Source: Streptomyces cyaneogriseus subsp. noncyanogenus (GTDB lineage Bacteria > Actinomycetota > Actinomycetes > Streptomycetales > Streptomycetaceae). Taken from it: a stretch of 64,000 nucleotides of DNA. Within the stretch, counting starts at the first letter, position 1. Each line of letters opens with the position of its first letter. Shown here in pieces: positions 55,169 to 62,774 of this stretch. The notes under the pieces were generated by a model. It saw only the letters and a list, made by a program, of their open reading frames with translations, did not search any database and was not told the DNA's origin. The position numbers and the translations under genes are program-made. The stretch covers positions 5,332,001 to 5,396,000 of the forward strand of contig NZ_CP010849.1 in NCBI RefSeq assembly GCF_000931445.1, written 5' to 3'.

Positions 55169-55846
55169 TCAGTCGTCGTCGCCGTCGTTCGCGTCGTCGT
55201 CGGCCCCGTCGGCCCCGTCGTCCGAGCGGTCCGCCGCGACCTTGCCCGTGCCCGGGTCGACCGTCCAGTCCCGCTCCGCCTTGGCGCCGGAGCGGGTCTC
55301 GACGTCCCAGGCCGCCGAGCGGCGGTCGTCGTCGTCCAGGTCCACGGAGGTCACCGTGCCGTGGACGGCCGCCGCCCGCGCCGCCTCGGCCGCGCTGACG
55401 GACGTGCCCTTGAGGGCCGCGCGCACCTCGGCGGTGTCGTCGTCCCCGTCGTCGTCGGCGTGGGAGCCGAGGACCTTGCCGGTGGCGGGGTCGACGCGGA
55501 CGCTGTGCCAGGTGCCGCCGCCGGAGAGGACGTCGACGTCCCAGGCCGCCTTCTCGCCGTCGTCGGCGTCGTCGGCGTCCTCCAGCTCTGCGGAGACGGC
55601 CGTGCCCGGGGTGTGCCGCAGGGCGGCGGCGATGGCGTCGGCCGCCGTCACCCTGGAGGAAACGGCACGCTCGTCGCGGTCGTCGTCCCGCGCGTCCTCG
55701 CCCCGGACCGCGTCGTCGTCCGACACCCGGGTCTCGCCCTGCCGCGCCGTGCCCCCGTCGTTCCCGGAGACCGCGAGGGCCGTCGCCGTACCGCCGGTGA
55801 TCAGGGCGGCGGCCGTGACAGCGGCGATGACGATGTTGCGCTTCAT
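55169..55846 (-). CDS. Secreted PepSY-domain protein
   Basis: 225 residues. Signal peptide at 1-25 (RNIVIAAVTAAALITGGTATALA), then two PepSY repeats each with an AWDV(D/E) strand (KAAWDVDV and SAAWDVET) and a TGKV turn, and a very acidic Asp-rich C-terminus. PepSY proteins inhibit proteases or sense cell-envelope stress. ATG 55846 has GGGAGGAACC upstream. Divergent from a two-component system; whether it feeds signals to the kinase, whose extracytoplasmic part is also acidic, is inference. Confidence 0.9.
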   Translation of the reverse strand: MKRNIVIAAVTAAALITGGTATALAVSGNDGGTARQGETRVSDDDAVRGEDARDDDRDERAVSSRVTAADAIAAALRHTPGTAVSAELEDADDADDGEKAAWDVDVLSGGGTWHSVRVDPATGKVLGSHADDDGDDDTAEVRAALKGTSVSAAEAARAAAVHGTVTSVDLDDDDRRSAAWDVETRSGAKAERDWTVDPGTGKVAADRSDDGADGADDDANDGDDD

Positions 55847-55902
55847 ACGGGTTCCTCCCGAGTCGGTTCGTTTTCGACGTTCCTCACTGTCGCCGACCGA
55901 CG

Positions 55903-55942
55903 CTGAGGCCAGCCTGAAGCCACCTGAAGGGTTCTTCAGGTG
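55903..55942. promoter_or_regulatory. Phased CTGAAG repeats and palindrome, candidate OmpR-type operator
   Basis: CTGAGG (55903) and CTGAAG (55914, 55924) recur one helical turn apart, and the last forms a perfect palindrome CACCTGAAG-GGTT-CTTCAGGTG (55921-55942). Located between the divergent PepSY gene and response regulator; likely bound by the latter. Confidence 0.65.
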
Positions 55943-55963
55943 CCGTTTGCCACCCTTGGACGC

Positions 55964-56686
55964 ATGCGCCCACCCGTCACCCATCACCACCTCGCCGGAG
56001 GCGCTCCGCGCCGCCCCTCCCGCATCCTGATCGTGGAGGACGAGAGGCGGCTGGCCCTCTCCCTCGCCCGGGGACTGACCGCCGAGGGGTACGCCGTGGA
56101 CGTCGTCCACGACGGCCGGGAGGGCCTGCACCGGGCCGGGGAGGGCGTCTACGACCTGGTGATCCTCGACATCATGCTGCCCGGCCTGAACGGCTACCGG
56201 GTCTGCGCCGCCCTGCGCGCCGCCGGCCACGACGTGCCGATCCTCATGCTCACCGCCAAGGACGGCGAGTACGACGAGGCCGAGGGGCTGGACACGGGCG
56301 CCGACGACTACCTCACCAAGCCGTTCTCCTACGTCGTCCTCGTCGCCCGCGTGAAGGCGCTGCTGCGGCGCCGGGCCCAGGGTCCCGGGGCCTCTCCCGT
56401 GGTGGTCCACGGGGACCTGCGGGTCGACACCGCGGCCCGGCGCGTCTTCCTCGGCGAGGACGAGGTGACGCTCACCGCGAAGGAGTTCGCCGTGCTGGAG
56501 CAGCTCGTGGTGCGGGCCGGCGCGGTGGTGTCCAAGAGCGAGATCCTGGAGCACGTCTGGGACTTCGCCTACGACGGCGACCCCAACATCGTCGAGGTGT
56601 ACATCAGCGCGCTGCGCCGCAAGCTGCGGCACGGGCTGATCGGGACCGTCCGCGGCGCCGGGTACCGGCTGGAGACGGACCGGTGA
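55964..56686 (+). CDS. OmpR-family response regulator
   Basis: 240 residues. A 20-residue tail precedes the receiver domain (RILIVEDERRLALSLARGL, phospho-Asp in LVILDIMLPGLNG, Lys in LTKPF), followed by a winged-helix DNA-binding domain (EVTLTAKEFAVLEQLV ... NIVEVYISALRRKL). ATG 55964 is the likely start. Its TGA overlaps the kinase GTG. By synteny it corresponds to RapA1 of the S. coelicolor RapA1/RapA2 pair (SCO5403/5404), reported to affect actinorhodin and a type I polyketide, but I base this on position, not alignment. Confidence 0.92.
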   Translation: MRPPVTHHHLAGGAPRRPSRILIVEDERRLALSLARGLTAEGYAVDVVHDGREGLHRAGEGVYDLVILDIMLPGLNGYRVCAALRAAGHDVPILMLTAKDGEYDEAEGLDTGADDYLTKPFSYVVLVARVKALLRRRAQGPGASPVVVHGDLRVDTAARRVFLGEDEVTLTAKEFAVLEQLVVRAGAVVSKSEILEHVWDFAYDGDPNIVEVYISALRRKLRHGLIGTVRGAGYRLETDR

Positions 56687-58089
56687 GGCGGCTGTTCGGT
56701 TCCGTACGGGCCCGCGCGACCCTCGCGGCCACGCTGGTCGTCGCCGTGGCGCTCGTCGCGGCCGGCACCGCCGTGCTGCTGTCCCTGAGGTCGAACCTGC
56801 TCGGGGAGGCCGGCACCCAGGCGGAGCGCTCCGCGCGGGCGGTCGCCTCGGAACTGGCCGCCGGGACGCCGTACGACAAGCTGACGCTGGACGACGACGA
56901 CCGGCCGGTGCAGGTCGTCGACGAGGACGGCCGTCTCGTGGCCGCCAGCGAGGACCTGGAGCGGATCAGCGGCACCGGCGTCGGCGCGGTCACGCCCCGG
57001 CCGGAGGCCGCCGGACGCGGTGACGACGAGGACGACGACTCGGGCGAGGAGCTGGAACCGGGGGAGATCGGGGAGCTGACCACCGTCGGGGACGGCTCCG
57101 CCACGATCGACGGCGACCCGGCCGACTACCGCTTCGTCGAGGTGCCCGTCCAGACGCCGGACCGGGGCACGCTCACCGTGTACGCCGGGGCCCCGCTCTC
57201 CGCCGAGCACGGCGCGGTGCGCACCGCGCTGACCGTGATGCTGATCGGCTTCCCGCTGCTGCTCGCCGTGGTCGCCGTCGTGACCTGGCTGGTCACCCGG
57301 CGCGCGCTGCGCCCGGTGGAGGGCATCCGGCGGGAGATGGCGGAGATCACCCGCTCCGAGGACCTGGCCCGCCGCGTCCCGGTGCCGGACACCCACGACG
57401 AGGTCGCCCGGCTCGCCCTCACCACCAACGAGACGCTGGCCGCGCTGGAGACCTCCGTGGAACGGCAGCGGCGGTTCGTCGCCGACGCCTCGCACGAGCT
57501 GCGCAGCCCCATCGCCTCCCTGCGTACCCAGCTCGAGGTGGGCGCGGCCCACCCGGAGCTGCTCGACCTGGACGGCGCCGTGGAGGACACCGTACGGCTC
57601 CAGCGGCTCGCCGCCGACCTGCTGCTGCTCGCCCGGCTGGACGCGGGCGAGCGGCCCGCGGACGCGCGGGTCGACCTCGCCGCGCTGGCGCGGGAGGAGG
57701 CCGGGGTGCGGGCCGGGGTGCGCGTGCGGACGGAGGAGGGCGTGGCGGTGGCCGGCTCGCGGGGGCAGTTGGAGCGGGTGCTCGCCAATCTGCTGGACAA
57801 CGCGCAGCGGCACGCCCGGTCGGTGGTCGAGGTGTCCGTGCGGCGGGAGGGCGCCTGGGCCGTGGTCGGTGTGGCCGACGACGGCGAGGGGGTGCCCGTG
57901 GCGGAGCGGGAGCGGATCTTCGAGCGGTTCGTGCGGCTGGACGCCGCCCGCAGCCGCGACGACGGCGGGGCGGGGCTGGGCCTCGCCATCGCCCGCGACG
58001 TCGCCGTACGGCACGGCGGCACGCTCACGGTGCGCGACGCGCCGGCGGGCGGCGCCCTGTTCGAGCTCCGCCTGCCGGGGAGCCGCTGA
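56683..58089 (+). CDS. Sensor histidine kinase of the OmpR-type system
   Basis: 468 residues. Membrane helices at about 12-34 and 180-205 enclose a 140-residue acidic extracytoplasmic domain (RGDDEDDDSGEELEPGE). Then HAMP, HisKA with the phospho-His in ADASHELRSPIASLRTQLEV, N-box ANLLDNAQRHA and G-boxes DDGEGV and GGAGLGLAIA. GTG start at 56683 overlaps the regulator stop. The acidic sensor domain could bind cations or a basic ligand, paralleling the acidic PepSY protein next door. Confidence 0.92.
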   Translation: MRRLFGSVRARATLAATLVVAVALVAAGTAVLLSLRSNLLGEAGTQAERSARAVASELAAGTPYDKLTLDDDDRPVQVVDEDGRLVAASEDLERISGTGVGAVTPRPEAAGRGDDEDDDSGEELEPGEIGELTTVGDGSATIDGDPADYRFVEVPVQTPDRGTLTVYAGAPLSAEHGAVRTALTVMLIGFPLLLAVVAVVTWLVTRRALRPVEGIRREMAEITRSEDLARRVPVPDTHDEVARLALTTNETLAALETSVERQRRFVADASHELRSPIASLRTQLEVGAAHPELLDLDGAVEDTVRLQRLAADLLLLARLDAGERPADARVDLAALAREEAGVRAGVRVRTEEGVAVAGSRGQLERVLANLLDNAQRHARSVVEVSVRREGAWAVVGVADDGEGVPVAERERIFERFVRLDAARSRDDGGAGLGLAIARDVAVRHGGTLTVRDAPAGGALFELRLPGSR

Positions 58090-58092
58090 CGC

Positions 58093-58569
58093 TCAGGGGC
58101 GGCCGCGCTGGCCGCGCAGGTGCTCCGCGATGGGCTTGAGGGCCTTGTCGAGCTCGGTGAGGGCCTCGGGGGAGAGCAGGTCGATGAAGTGCCTGCGCAC
58201 CGACGCCACATGGTGGGGCGCGACCTTCTTCATGGTCTCCAGGCCGTGCTCGGTGAGGACCGCGTAGAGTCCGCGGCGGTCGGACTCGCAGTTCTCCCGC
58301 CGCACCAGGTTCGCGTTCTCCATCCGGGTGATCTGGTGGGAGAGGCGGCTCTTGGACTGGAGGGTGGCGGAGGCGAGGTCGCTCATCCGCATCCGCACCC
58401 CCTCCGACTCGGAGAGGTTCACCAGGATCTCGTAGTCGTTCATCGTCAGGCCGAACGGCTGCAGGTCCTTCTCCAGCTGGTATGTCAACAGCTTGTTGAC
58501 TTCCAGGTGGGTGCGCCAGGCACACTGCTCCGTATCGGTCAGCCAGCGGGGGGCCGTCTCGGTCTCCAT
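58093..58569 (-). CDS. MarR-family regulator
   Basis: 158 residues. Winged HTH with LTMNDYEILVNLSE and the recognition helix region LASATLQSKSRLSHQITRME, then the wing RRENCESDRRGLYAVLTEHG. Forms dimers that repress or activate nearby genes in response to small molecules or oxidation. It is the last gene after three AIM24 genes on the same strand with a 93-bp gap, so it may have its own promoter. Convergent with the kinase gene, 3 bp apart. Confidence 0.9.
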   Translation of the reverse strand: METETAPRWLTDTEQCAWRTHLEVNKLLTYQLEKDLQPFGLTMNDYEILVNLSESEGVRMRMSDLASATLQSKSRLSHQITRMENANLVRRENCESDRRGLYAVLTEHGLETMKKVAPHHVASVRRHFIDLLSPEALTELDKALKPIAEHLRGQRGRP

Positions 58570-58662
58570 GAATGTAGTCTACCTAAGAAGTTGAAAAGCG
58601 AACTAGTCCAGGTTTCCGTGACGGTGCGCACGCGTTCGACGTCACACTCCGCAGGTTACCGC

Positions 58663-59460
58663 TCACAGCCCGAAGCGGCGCTGGAGGTCGCCGAGCTGTC
58701 CGGGAAGGCGTGGTGCCCCGGACTGCTGCCCCGGGCCGCCGTGCCCACCGCCGCCGGGCACGCCCGCGTCGGGCGGGACCGCCCCCGTGACCTGCTCGGA
58801 CATCAGTGTCTCGGACGACTGGAGCAGCACCGTCCCCGCGCCCACGAACTCGAACTGGTGCTCCTCCCCGGAGGCGCCGCCGAGACCCGTCAGCGCACGT
58901 AGACCGCCCAGTACGCCGGTCATGTAGCCGTGGTCGTAGTGGTGGCAGGGTGACGGGCAGTCGGCCCAGCCGACCAGCGCCTGCGGGTCCACCCTGATAG
59001 GGGGTTCCATGAACACCACCGGACCGTTGGACGCCGCCACGAACTTTCCGGTTCCGATCAGGGTCAGGAACCCGGGCACGATCGACTGCTTGAGGGCGAG
59101 ACTTGGCTGAAAAGCTAGCAAGTTGCCCGAGCGAATGGTCAGGTTGCCGTCTTCCAGGTCGTACGAGTTCACATCGAAGGCCCGGTCGGCGAGGAGCATC
59201 TTGCCCGAGCCGCGCGCCACGACCCAGTCGCCGGCGTGCAGAGGCGAATGGAACGAGGTGCGGATCAGACGGTCCAGCCGGCCGTGCCCGATGCCGTCGA
59301 ACTCGATCGACCCGTAGTACGCGATCATCTTCCCCTTCTGCAGGAACCACTGGCTCCCGTCGAGTTCCACGCAGAAGGTGTACGCGTCGACGCTGTCGTC
59401 GGACGGCAGCGTCGCCGGGTCGTGGACCGCGGGGCCGCCGGGGGTCCCGTACATGCTCAC
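58663..59460 (-). CDS. AIM24-family protein, third of three
   Basis: 265 residues. The AIM24 (DUF124) beta-sandwich is recognisable by GNLLAFQPSLAL, FLTLIGTGKFVAASNGPV and DPQALVGWADCPSPCHHY. Unlike its two upstream paralogues it carries a Gly/Pro/Gln-rich C-terminal extension of about 45 residues. GTG 59460 overlaps the stop of the previous gene by four bases. Function of bacterial AIM24 proteins is poorly known. Confidence 0.87.
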   Translation of the reverse strand: MSMYGTPGGPAVHDPATLPSDDSVDAYTFCVELDGSQWFLQKGKMIAYYGSIEFDGIGHGRLDRLIRTSFHSPLHAGDWVVARGSGKMLLADRAFDVNSYDLEDGNLTIRSGNLLAFQPSLALKQSIVPGFLTLIGTGKFVAASNGPVVFMEPPIRVDPQALVGWADCPSPCHHYDHGYMTGVLGGLRALTGLGGASGEEHQFEFVGAGTVLLQSSETLMSEQVTGAVPPDAGVPGGGGHGGPGQQSGAPRLPGQLGDLQRRFGL

Positions 59461-60107
59461 AGCTTCTCCTCCGAGGCCTGGACGTAGACCGTGCCGCTGC
59501 CGCTCAGCTCGAGCTGGAACGCCTCGCCGGAGCCCCGGCCCACCATGTCGCGCCAGCCCAGCGCCGTGGACAGCTTGTTGCGCACATCGCCGTGGTGGGC
59601 GACGTACGCCTGCGGATCCACGTGGACCGGCCGCTGGGGGGTGATCGGAACCTCGAACACGCCCCCGTGGGCCATCACCGCCACCGCTCCGTGCCCGCTG
59701 AGCGCGGTCGTGAACAGCCCCTGCCCGGAGACCTGCCCCCGCACCATGCCCATGACCCCGCCCTGCGAGCCCAGGAACACCGTCCGCTGCTCCAGGGTGC
59801 CCTCGAAGGCCAGCAGCCGGTCCGCCTCGACGTACAGGGTGTCTCCGGAGAGGCGGATGACCTGCACATGGTGGCCGCCGTGCCCGAACAGCACCGTGCC
59901 GCTGCCCTCGACCGTCATCAGCGGGGTGTCCTCGTCGGCGACCCGGCGCCCGATCATCGACATCACCCCGCCCTGCCCGCCGGTCACGCTGGGCGTGAAG
60001 GACACGTCCCCGCGGTAGGCGAGCATCGCGCCGCGCTGGCTGAACAGCCGCCGGCCGGGCGCCACGGTCGCCTCGACCATCTTCGGGTTGATCTCCCGGA
60101 AGCCCAT
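59457..60107 (-). CDS. AIM24-family protein, second of three
   Basis: 216 residues, a single AIM24 domain (GRRLFSQRGAMLAYRGDVSF, YVEADRLLAFEGTLEQR, GLFTTALSGHGAVAVM, DPQAYVAHHGDV). ATG 60107 starts one base after the stop of the preceding gene; an in-frame ATG at 60116 would overlap it. Close paralogue of the gene at 60109-60741. Confidence 0.88.
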   Translation of the reverse strand: MGFREINPKMVEATVAPGRRLFSQRGAMLAYRGDVSFTPSVTGGQGGVMSMIGRRVADEDTPLMTVEGSGTVLFGHGGHHVQVIRLSGDTLYVEADRLLAFEGTLEQRTVFLGSQGGVMGMVRGQVSGQGLFTTALSGHGAVAVMAHGGVFEVPITPQRPVHVDPQAYVAHHGDVRNKLSTALGWRDMVGRGSGEAFQLELSGSGTVYVQASEEKL

Positions 60108-60108
60108 C

Positions 60109-60741
60109 TCACACATCCCCCGCGATCGTGTTCCGCTCACTCGGCTGCACGTAGACCAGCCCGTCCCCCTCGAAGCGGATCTGGAAAGCCTCCCCGCCGC
60201 CCTCGCCCAGGGCCGTGCGGAAGGTCACGCCCGACTGGAAGGACTGCCGCAGGTCGCCCTGGTGGGCCACGTACGCCCCCGGGTCGACGGTCAGCGGGTA
60301 CCGCGCGCTGACGCGCAGCACCACCGCCGGACCGTCCGACATGATCGCCGCCTGTCCGTGTCCCTCGACGGTCGTCGTGAACAGCCCGTTGCCCTGCGAC
60401 GCGCCGCGCATCCCCGTGAAGCCCGTCCCCGTCCGCAGCGAGGCGTCCGCGGCCAGCAGATTGCTCGCCTCGACGTACAGCCTGTCCCCCTGGAGGGCCA
60501 CGAGGTTGATCTCCGAGGCGCGGTCCGCGAACCAGCAGGTCCCGTGCCCCTTCACCTCCATCATCGTCATCTGCTCGCCGGTGAGCCGCCGGGTGACCAT
60601 CCCCCGGATGCCCTCCCCGCCGCCACTCAGCTTCTTGAAGGCCATCTCGCCGTCGTACGCGACCATCGAGCCGTTCTTCGCCTTCACGGCGTCCCCGGTC
60701 ATCTCGACGGCGAGCACCTTGCTGCTCTGAAGTCGGAACAT
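60109..60741 (-). CDS. AIM24-family protein, first of three
   Basis: 210 residues with one AIM24 domain (KNGSMVAYDGEMAFKKLSG, LYVEASNLLAADASLR, GNGLFTTTVEGHGQAAI, DPGAYVAHQGDLRQSF). First gene of the tandem trio; ATG 60741, with a GTG two codons upstream possible. Paralogues share the YVEA...LLA and VDPxAYVAHxGD motifs, so they arose by duplication and may assemble as hetero-oligomers (inference). Confidence 0.88.
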   Translation of the reverse strand: MFRLQSSKVLAVEMTGDAVKAKNGSMVAYDGEMAFKKLSGGGEGIRGMVTRRLTGEQMTMMEVKGHGTCWFADRASEINLVALQGDRLYVEASNLLAADASLRTGTGFTGMRGASQGNGLFTTTVEGHGQAAIMSDGPAVVLRVSARYPLTVDPGAYVAHQGDLRQSFQSGVTFRTALGEGGGEAFQIRFEGDGLVYVQPSERNTIAGDV

Positions 60742-60936
60742 CGCCACGCTGCGACGGTAGCCGCCGGCCGGGTCCGCCGACAGACTCCCCAGGCCGGAAG
60801 GGGTCCCCGAACACTCCCGCGGGGGGAACGGCCCCCCTCCCCGGCGCCCCGCGGCGGTTTGCCACAATGGACCGACGCTTGTGCGCGTATTCACAAACCA
60901 CCGACCGTTCAGCCCGTCTCCCACCGAAGGTGACCC

Positions 60937-61281
60937 GTGGACCTCAAGACCGCCACCTCCCTCCGCCGCCTCCGTCTGGTCTCGGCCCCTGAGGCGATCT
61001 CCTTCCTCCTCCTGCTGGTCTGCTCGGTGCTGAAGCGGACCACGGACTTCAACGCCGTCCCCGTGATGGGCATGGTCCACGGCGTCCTCTTCGTCCTGTA
61101 CGTCATCTTCTGGGCGGACGCCTGGAACCGGGCCAAGTGGCCGCTGAAGACCGCCGCGCTCTACTTCGTCCTCTCGGTGCTGCCCACCGGCGGCTTCTTC
61201 GCCGACCGCAGGCTGCGCCGTGAGGCCGAGGACGCGGTCATCGCCTCCCGTGCCCGCAAGGAAGGGGTCGTCGGCGCATGA
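60937..61281 (+). CDS. DUF3817 integral membrane protein
   Basis: 114 residues with three hydrophobic segments (about 17-32, 42-59, 70-88) and the family motif MVHGVLFVLYVIFWADAW. GTG start at 60937. Function unknown. Its stop overlaps the next gene start (ATGA). A second DUF3817 gene lies at 62362. Confidence 0.86.
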   Translation: MDLKTATSLRRLRLVSAPEAISFLLLLVCSVLKRTTDFNAVPVMGMVHGVLFVLYVIFWADAWNRAKWPLKTAALYFVLSVLPTGGFFADRRLRREAEDAVIASRARKEGVVGA

Positions 61282-61571
61282 TCGTCGCCTTCTCCGTGAC
61301 GCCGCTGGGCGTCGGCGAGGACGTGGGGGAGTACGTCGCCGACGCGGTCCGCGTGGTGCGCGAGTCCGGCCTGCCCCACCGCACCGACGCGATGTTCACC
61401 TCCGTCGAGGGCGAGTGGGACGAGGTGATGGACGTGGTCAGGCGCGCCGTCGCCGCGGTCGAGGCGCGGGCGCCGCGGGTGTCGCTGGTCCTCAAGGCCG
61501 ACATCCGTCCCGGGGTGACGGACGGACTGACGTCCAAGGTGGAGACGGTGGAACGCCACCTGGCCGGGTAA
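61278..61571 (+). CDS. MTH1187/YkoF-type thiamine-binding family protein
   Basis: 97 residues, complete for the small ferredoxin-like MTH1187 family: IVAFSVTPLGVGEDVGEYV, then GLPHRTDAMFTSVEGEWDEVM and the C-terminal VSLVLKADIRPG. Members bind thiamine-like ligands or act in unknown roles. ATG in a four-base overlap with the upstream membrane protein gene. The following 205 bp hold no gene. Confidence 0.85.
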   Translation: MIVAFSVTPLGVGEDVGEYVADAVRVVRESGLPHRTDAMFTSVEGEWDEVMDVVRRAVAAVEARAPRVSLVLKADIRPGVTDGLTSKVETVERHLAG

Positions 61572-61776
61572 CCGGCACCTGTGTACTCCAGGGTGGGCGC
61601 GGCCGGGTGCCGCCCGCGTCCACCCGGGCCGCACGCCCGTTCGCGGCCGGCCGCCCCGCGCCCCGGGCGTGCGCCGTGCGCCCCCGCGGGAGGCCGGGGC
61701 GCGCGCCGCGGGGCATCCCGCTCGAAACGCGAGACGGGGCTGCCCACCATATGACCGGCCGGTAAGGTCTGATGCC

Positions 61777-62286
61777 GTGCCCAAGCCCCTCAGTCTCTCG
61801 TTCGACCCCATCGCCCGCGCCGACGAACTCTGGAAGCAGCGCTGGGGCGGTGTGCCGTCCATGGCGGCGATCACCTCGATCATGCGTGCGCACCAGATCC
61901 TGCTGGCCGAGGTCGACGCGGTGGTCAAGCCGTACGGACTGACGTTCGCGCGCTACGAGGCGCTGGTGCTGCTCACCTTCTCCAAATCCGGCGAGCTGCC
62001 GATGTCCAAGATCGGCGAGCGCCTCATGGTGCACCCCACGTCGGTCACCAACACCGTCGACCGCCTGGTGAAGTCGGGGCTGGTCGCCAAGCGCCCCAAC
62101 CCCAACGACGGCCGCGGCACCCTCGCCACCATCACCGACAAGGGCCGCGAGGTGGTCGACGCGGCCACCCGCGACCTGATGGCCATGGACTTCGGTCTCG
62201 GCGTGTACGACGCCGAGGAGTGCGCGGAGATCTTCGCGATGCTCCGTCCGCTGCGGGTGGCGGCGGGGGACTTCACGGAAGAGTGA
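61777..62286 (+). CDS. MarR-family regulator
   Basis: 169 residues. Winged HTH with LTFARYEALVLLTFSKSGEL, PMSKIGERLMVHPTSVTNTV and wing KRPNPNDGRGTLATITDKG. GTG 61777 with an AAGG sequence upstream; longer upstream frame is GC-rich non-coding. A 10-bp palindrome ACCGGCCGGT (61754-61763) lies just before the start. Distinct from the MarR at 58093. Confidence 0.9.
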   Translation: MPKPLSLSFDPIARADELWKQRWGGVPSMAAITSIMRAHQILLAEVDAVVKPYGLTFARYEALVLLTFSKSGELPMSKIGERLMVHPTSVTNTVDRLVKSGLVAKRPNPNDGRGTLATITDKGREVVDAATRDLMAMDFGLGVYDAEECAEIFAMLRPLRVAAGDFTEE

Positions 62287-62361
62287 ACGGAAGCGGGACC
62301 GGAGGGGCCGGCACCCAACCCGCCGGAAGATCACGCGAATCGGGCGGTTAGGCTCGGTCGC

Positions 62362-62700
62362 ATGAAAAAGAGCGTGCTGACCCGCTACCGGGTCATGGCG
62401 TACGTCACCGGCGTGCTGCTGGTCCTGCTGTGCCTCGGCATGATCGCCAAGTATGCGCTGCAGATGGACGGCGCCGACGGCTTCACCCGCGTCGTCGCCA
62501 TCGCGCACGGCTGGCTCTACGTCCTCTACCTGGTCTTCGCCTTCGATCTGGGCGCCAAGGCGAAGTGGAAGGTCGGCAAGCAGCTGTGGGTGCTGATCGC
62601 CGGCACCATCCCGACGGCCGCCTTCTTCGTGGAGCGCAGGATCAGCCAGGAGCTGGAGGCCGAGTCCGCCCAGGACGCCCCGGCGGTCGCCAAGGCGTAA
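62362..62700 (+). CDS. DUF3817 integral membrane protein, second copy
   Basis: 112 residues with three hydrophobic segments (about 12-31, 44-62, 75-93) and the motif IAHGWLYVLYLVFAFDLG, paralogous to the protein at 60937. ATG 62362. Lies between the MarR gene and icmA, all on the plus strand, ended by a hairpin. Confidence 0.86.
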   Translation: MKKSVLTRYRVMAYVTGVLLVLLCLGMIAKYALQMDGADGFTRVVAIAHGWLYVLYLVFAFDLGAKAKWKVGKQLWVLIAGTIPTAAFFVERRISQELEAESAQDAPAVAKA

Positions 62701-62705
62701 CCGGT

Positions 62706-62731
62706 CCGCCGTACGGACACCCGTACGGCGG
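62706..62731 (+). terminator. Hairpin terminator after the DUF3817 gene
   Basis: Perfect 11-bp stem CCGCCGTACGG / CCGTACGGCGG with an ACAC loop, 5 bp after the stop. Separates this gene from icmA. Confidence 0.8.
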
Positions 62732-62743
62732 TCTGCCATCGAC

Positions 62744-62767
62744 ATTTACTAGGACGTCCTAGTAAAT
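62744..62767. promoter_or_regulatory. Perfect 24-bp palindrome upstream of icmA
   Basis: Twelve bases ATTTACTAGGAC followed by their exact complement, with no spacer, ending 7 bp before the icmA ATG. It is AT-rich in GC-rich surroundings and its half-site contains TACTAGGAC. A regulator bound here would block the promoter or ribosome binding. Strong operator candidate. Confidence 0.75.
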
Positions 62768-62774
62768 TCGAGGT

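Noticed and set aside
62744..62767. Palindrome as a transcription terminator
   Set aside because: It has no loop, lies upstream of a gene start, and a separate looped hairpin at 62706-62731 already fits the terminator role.
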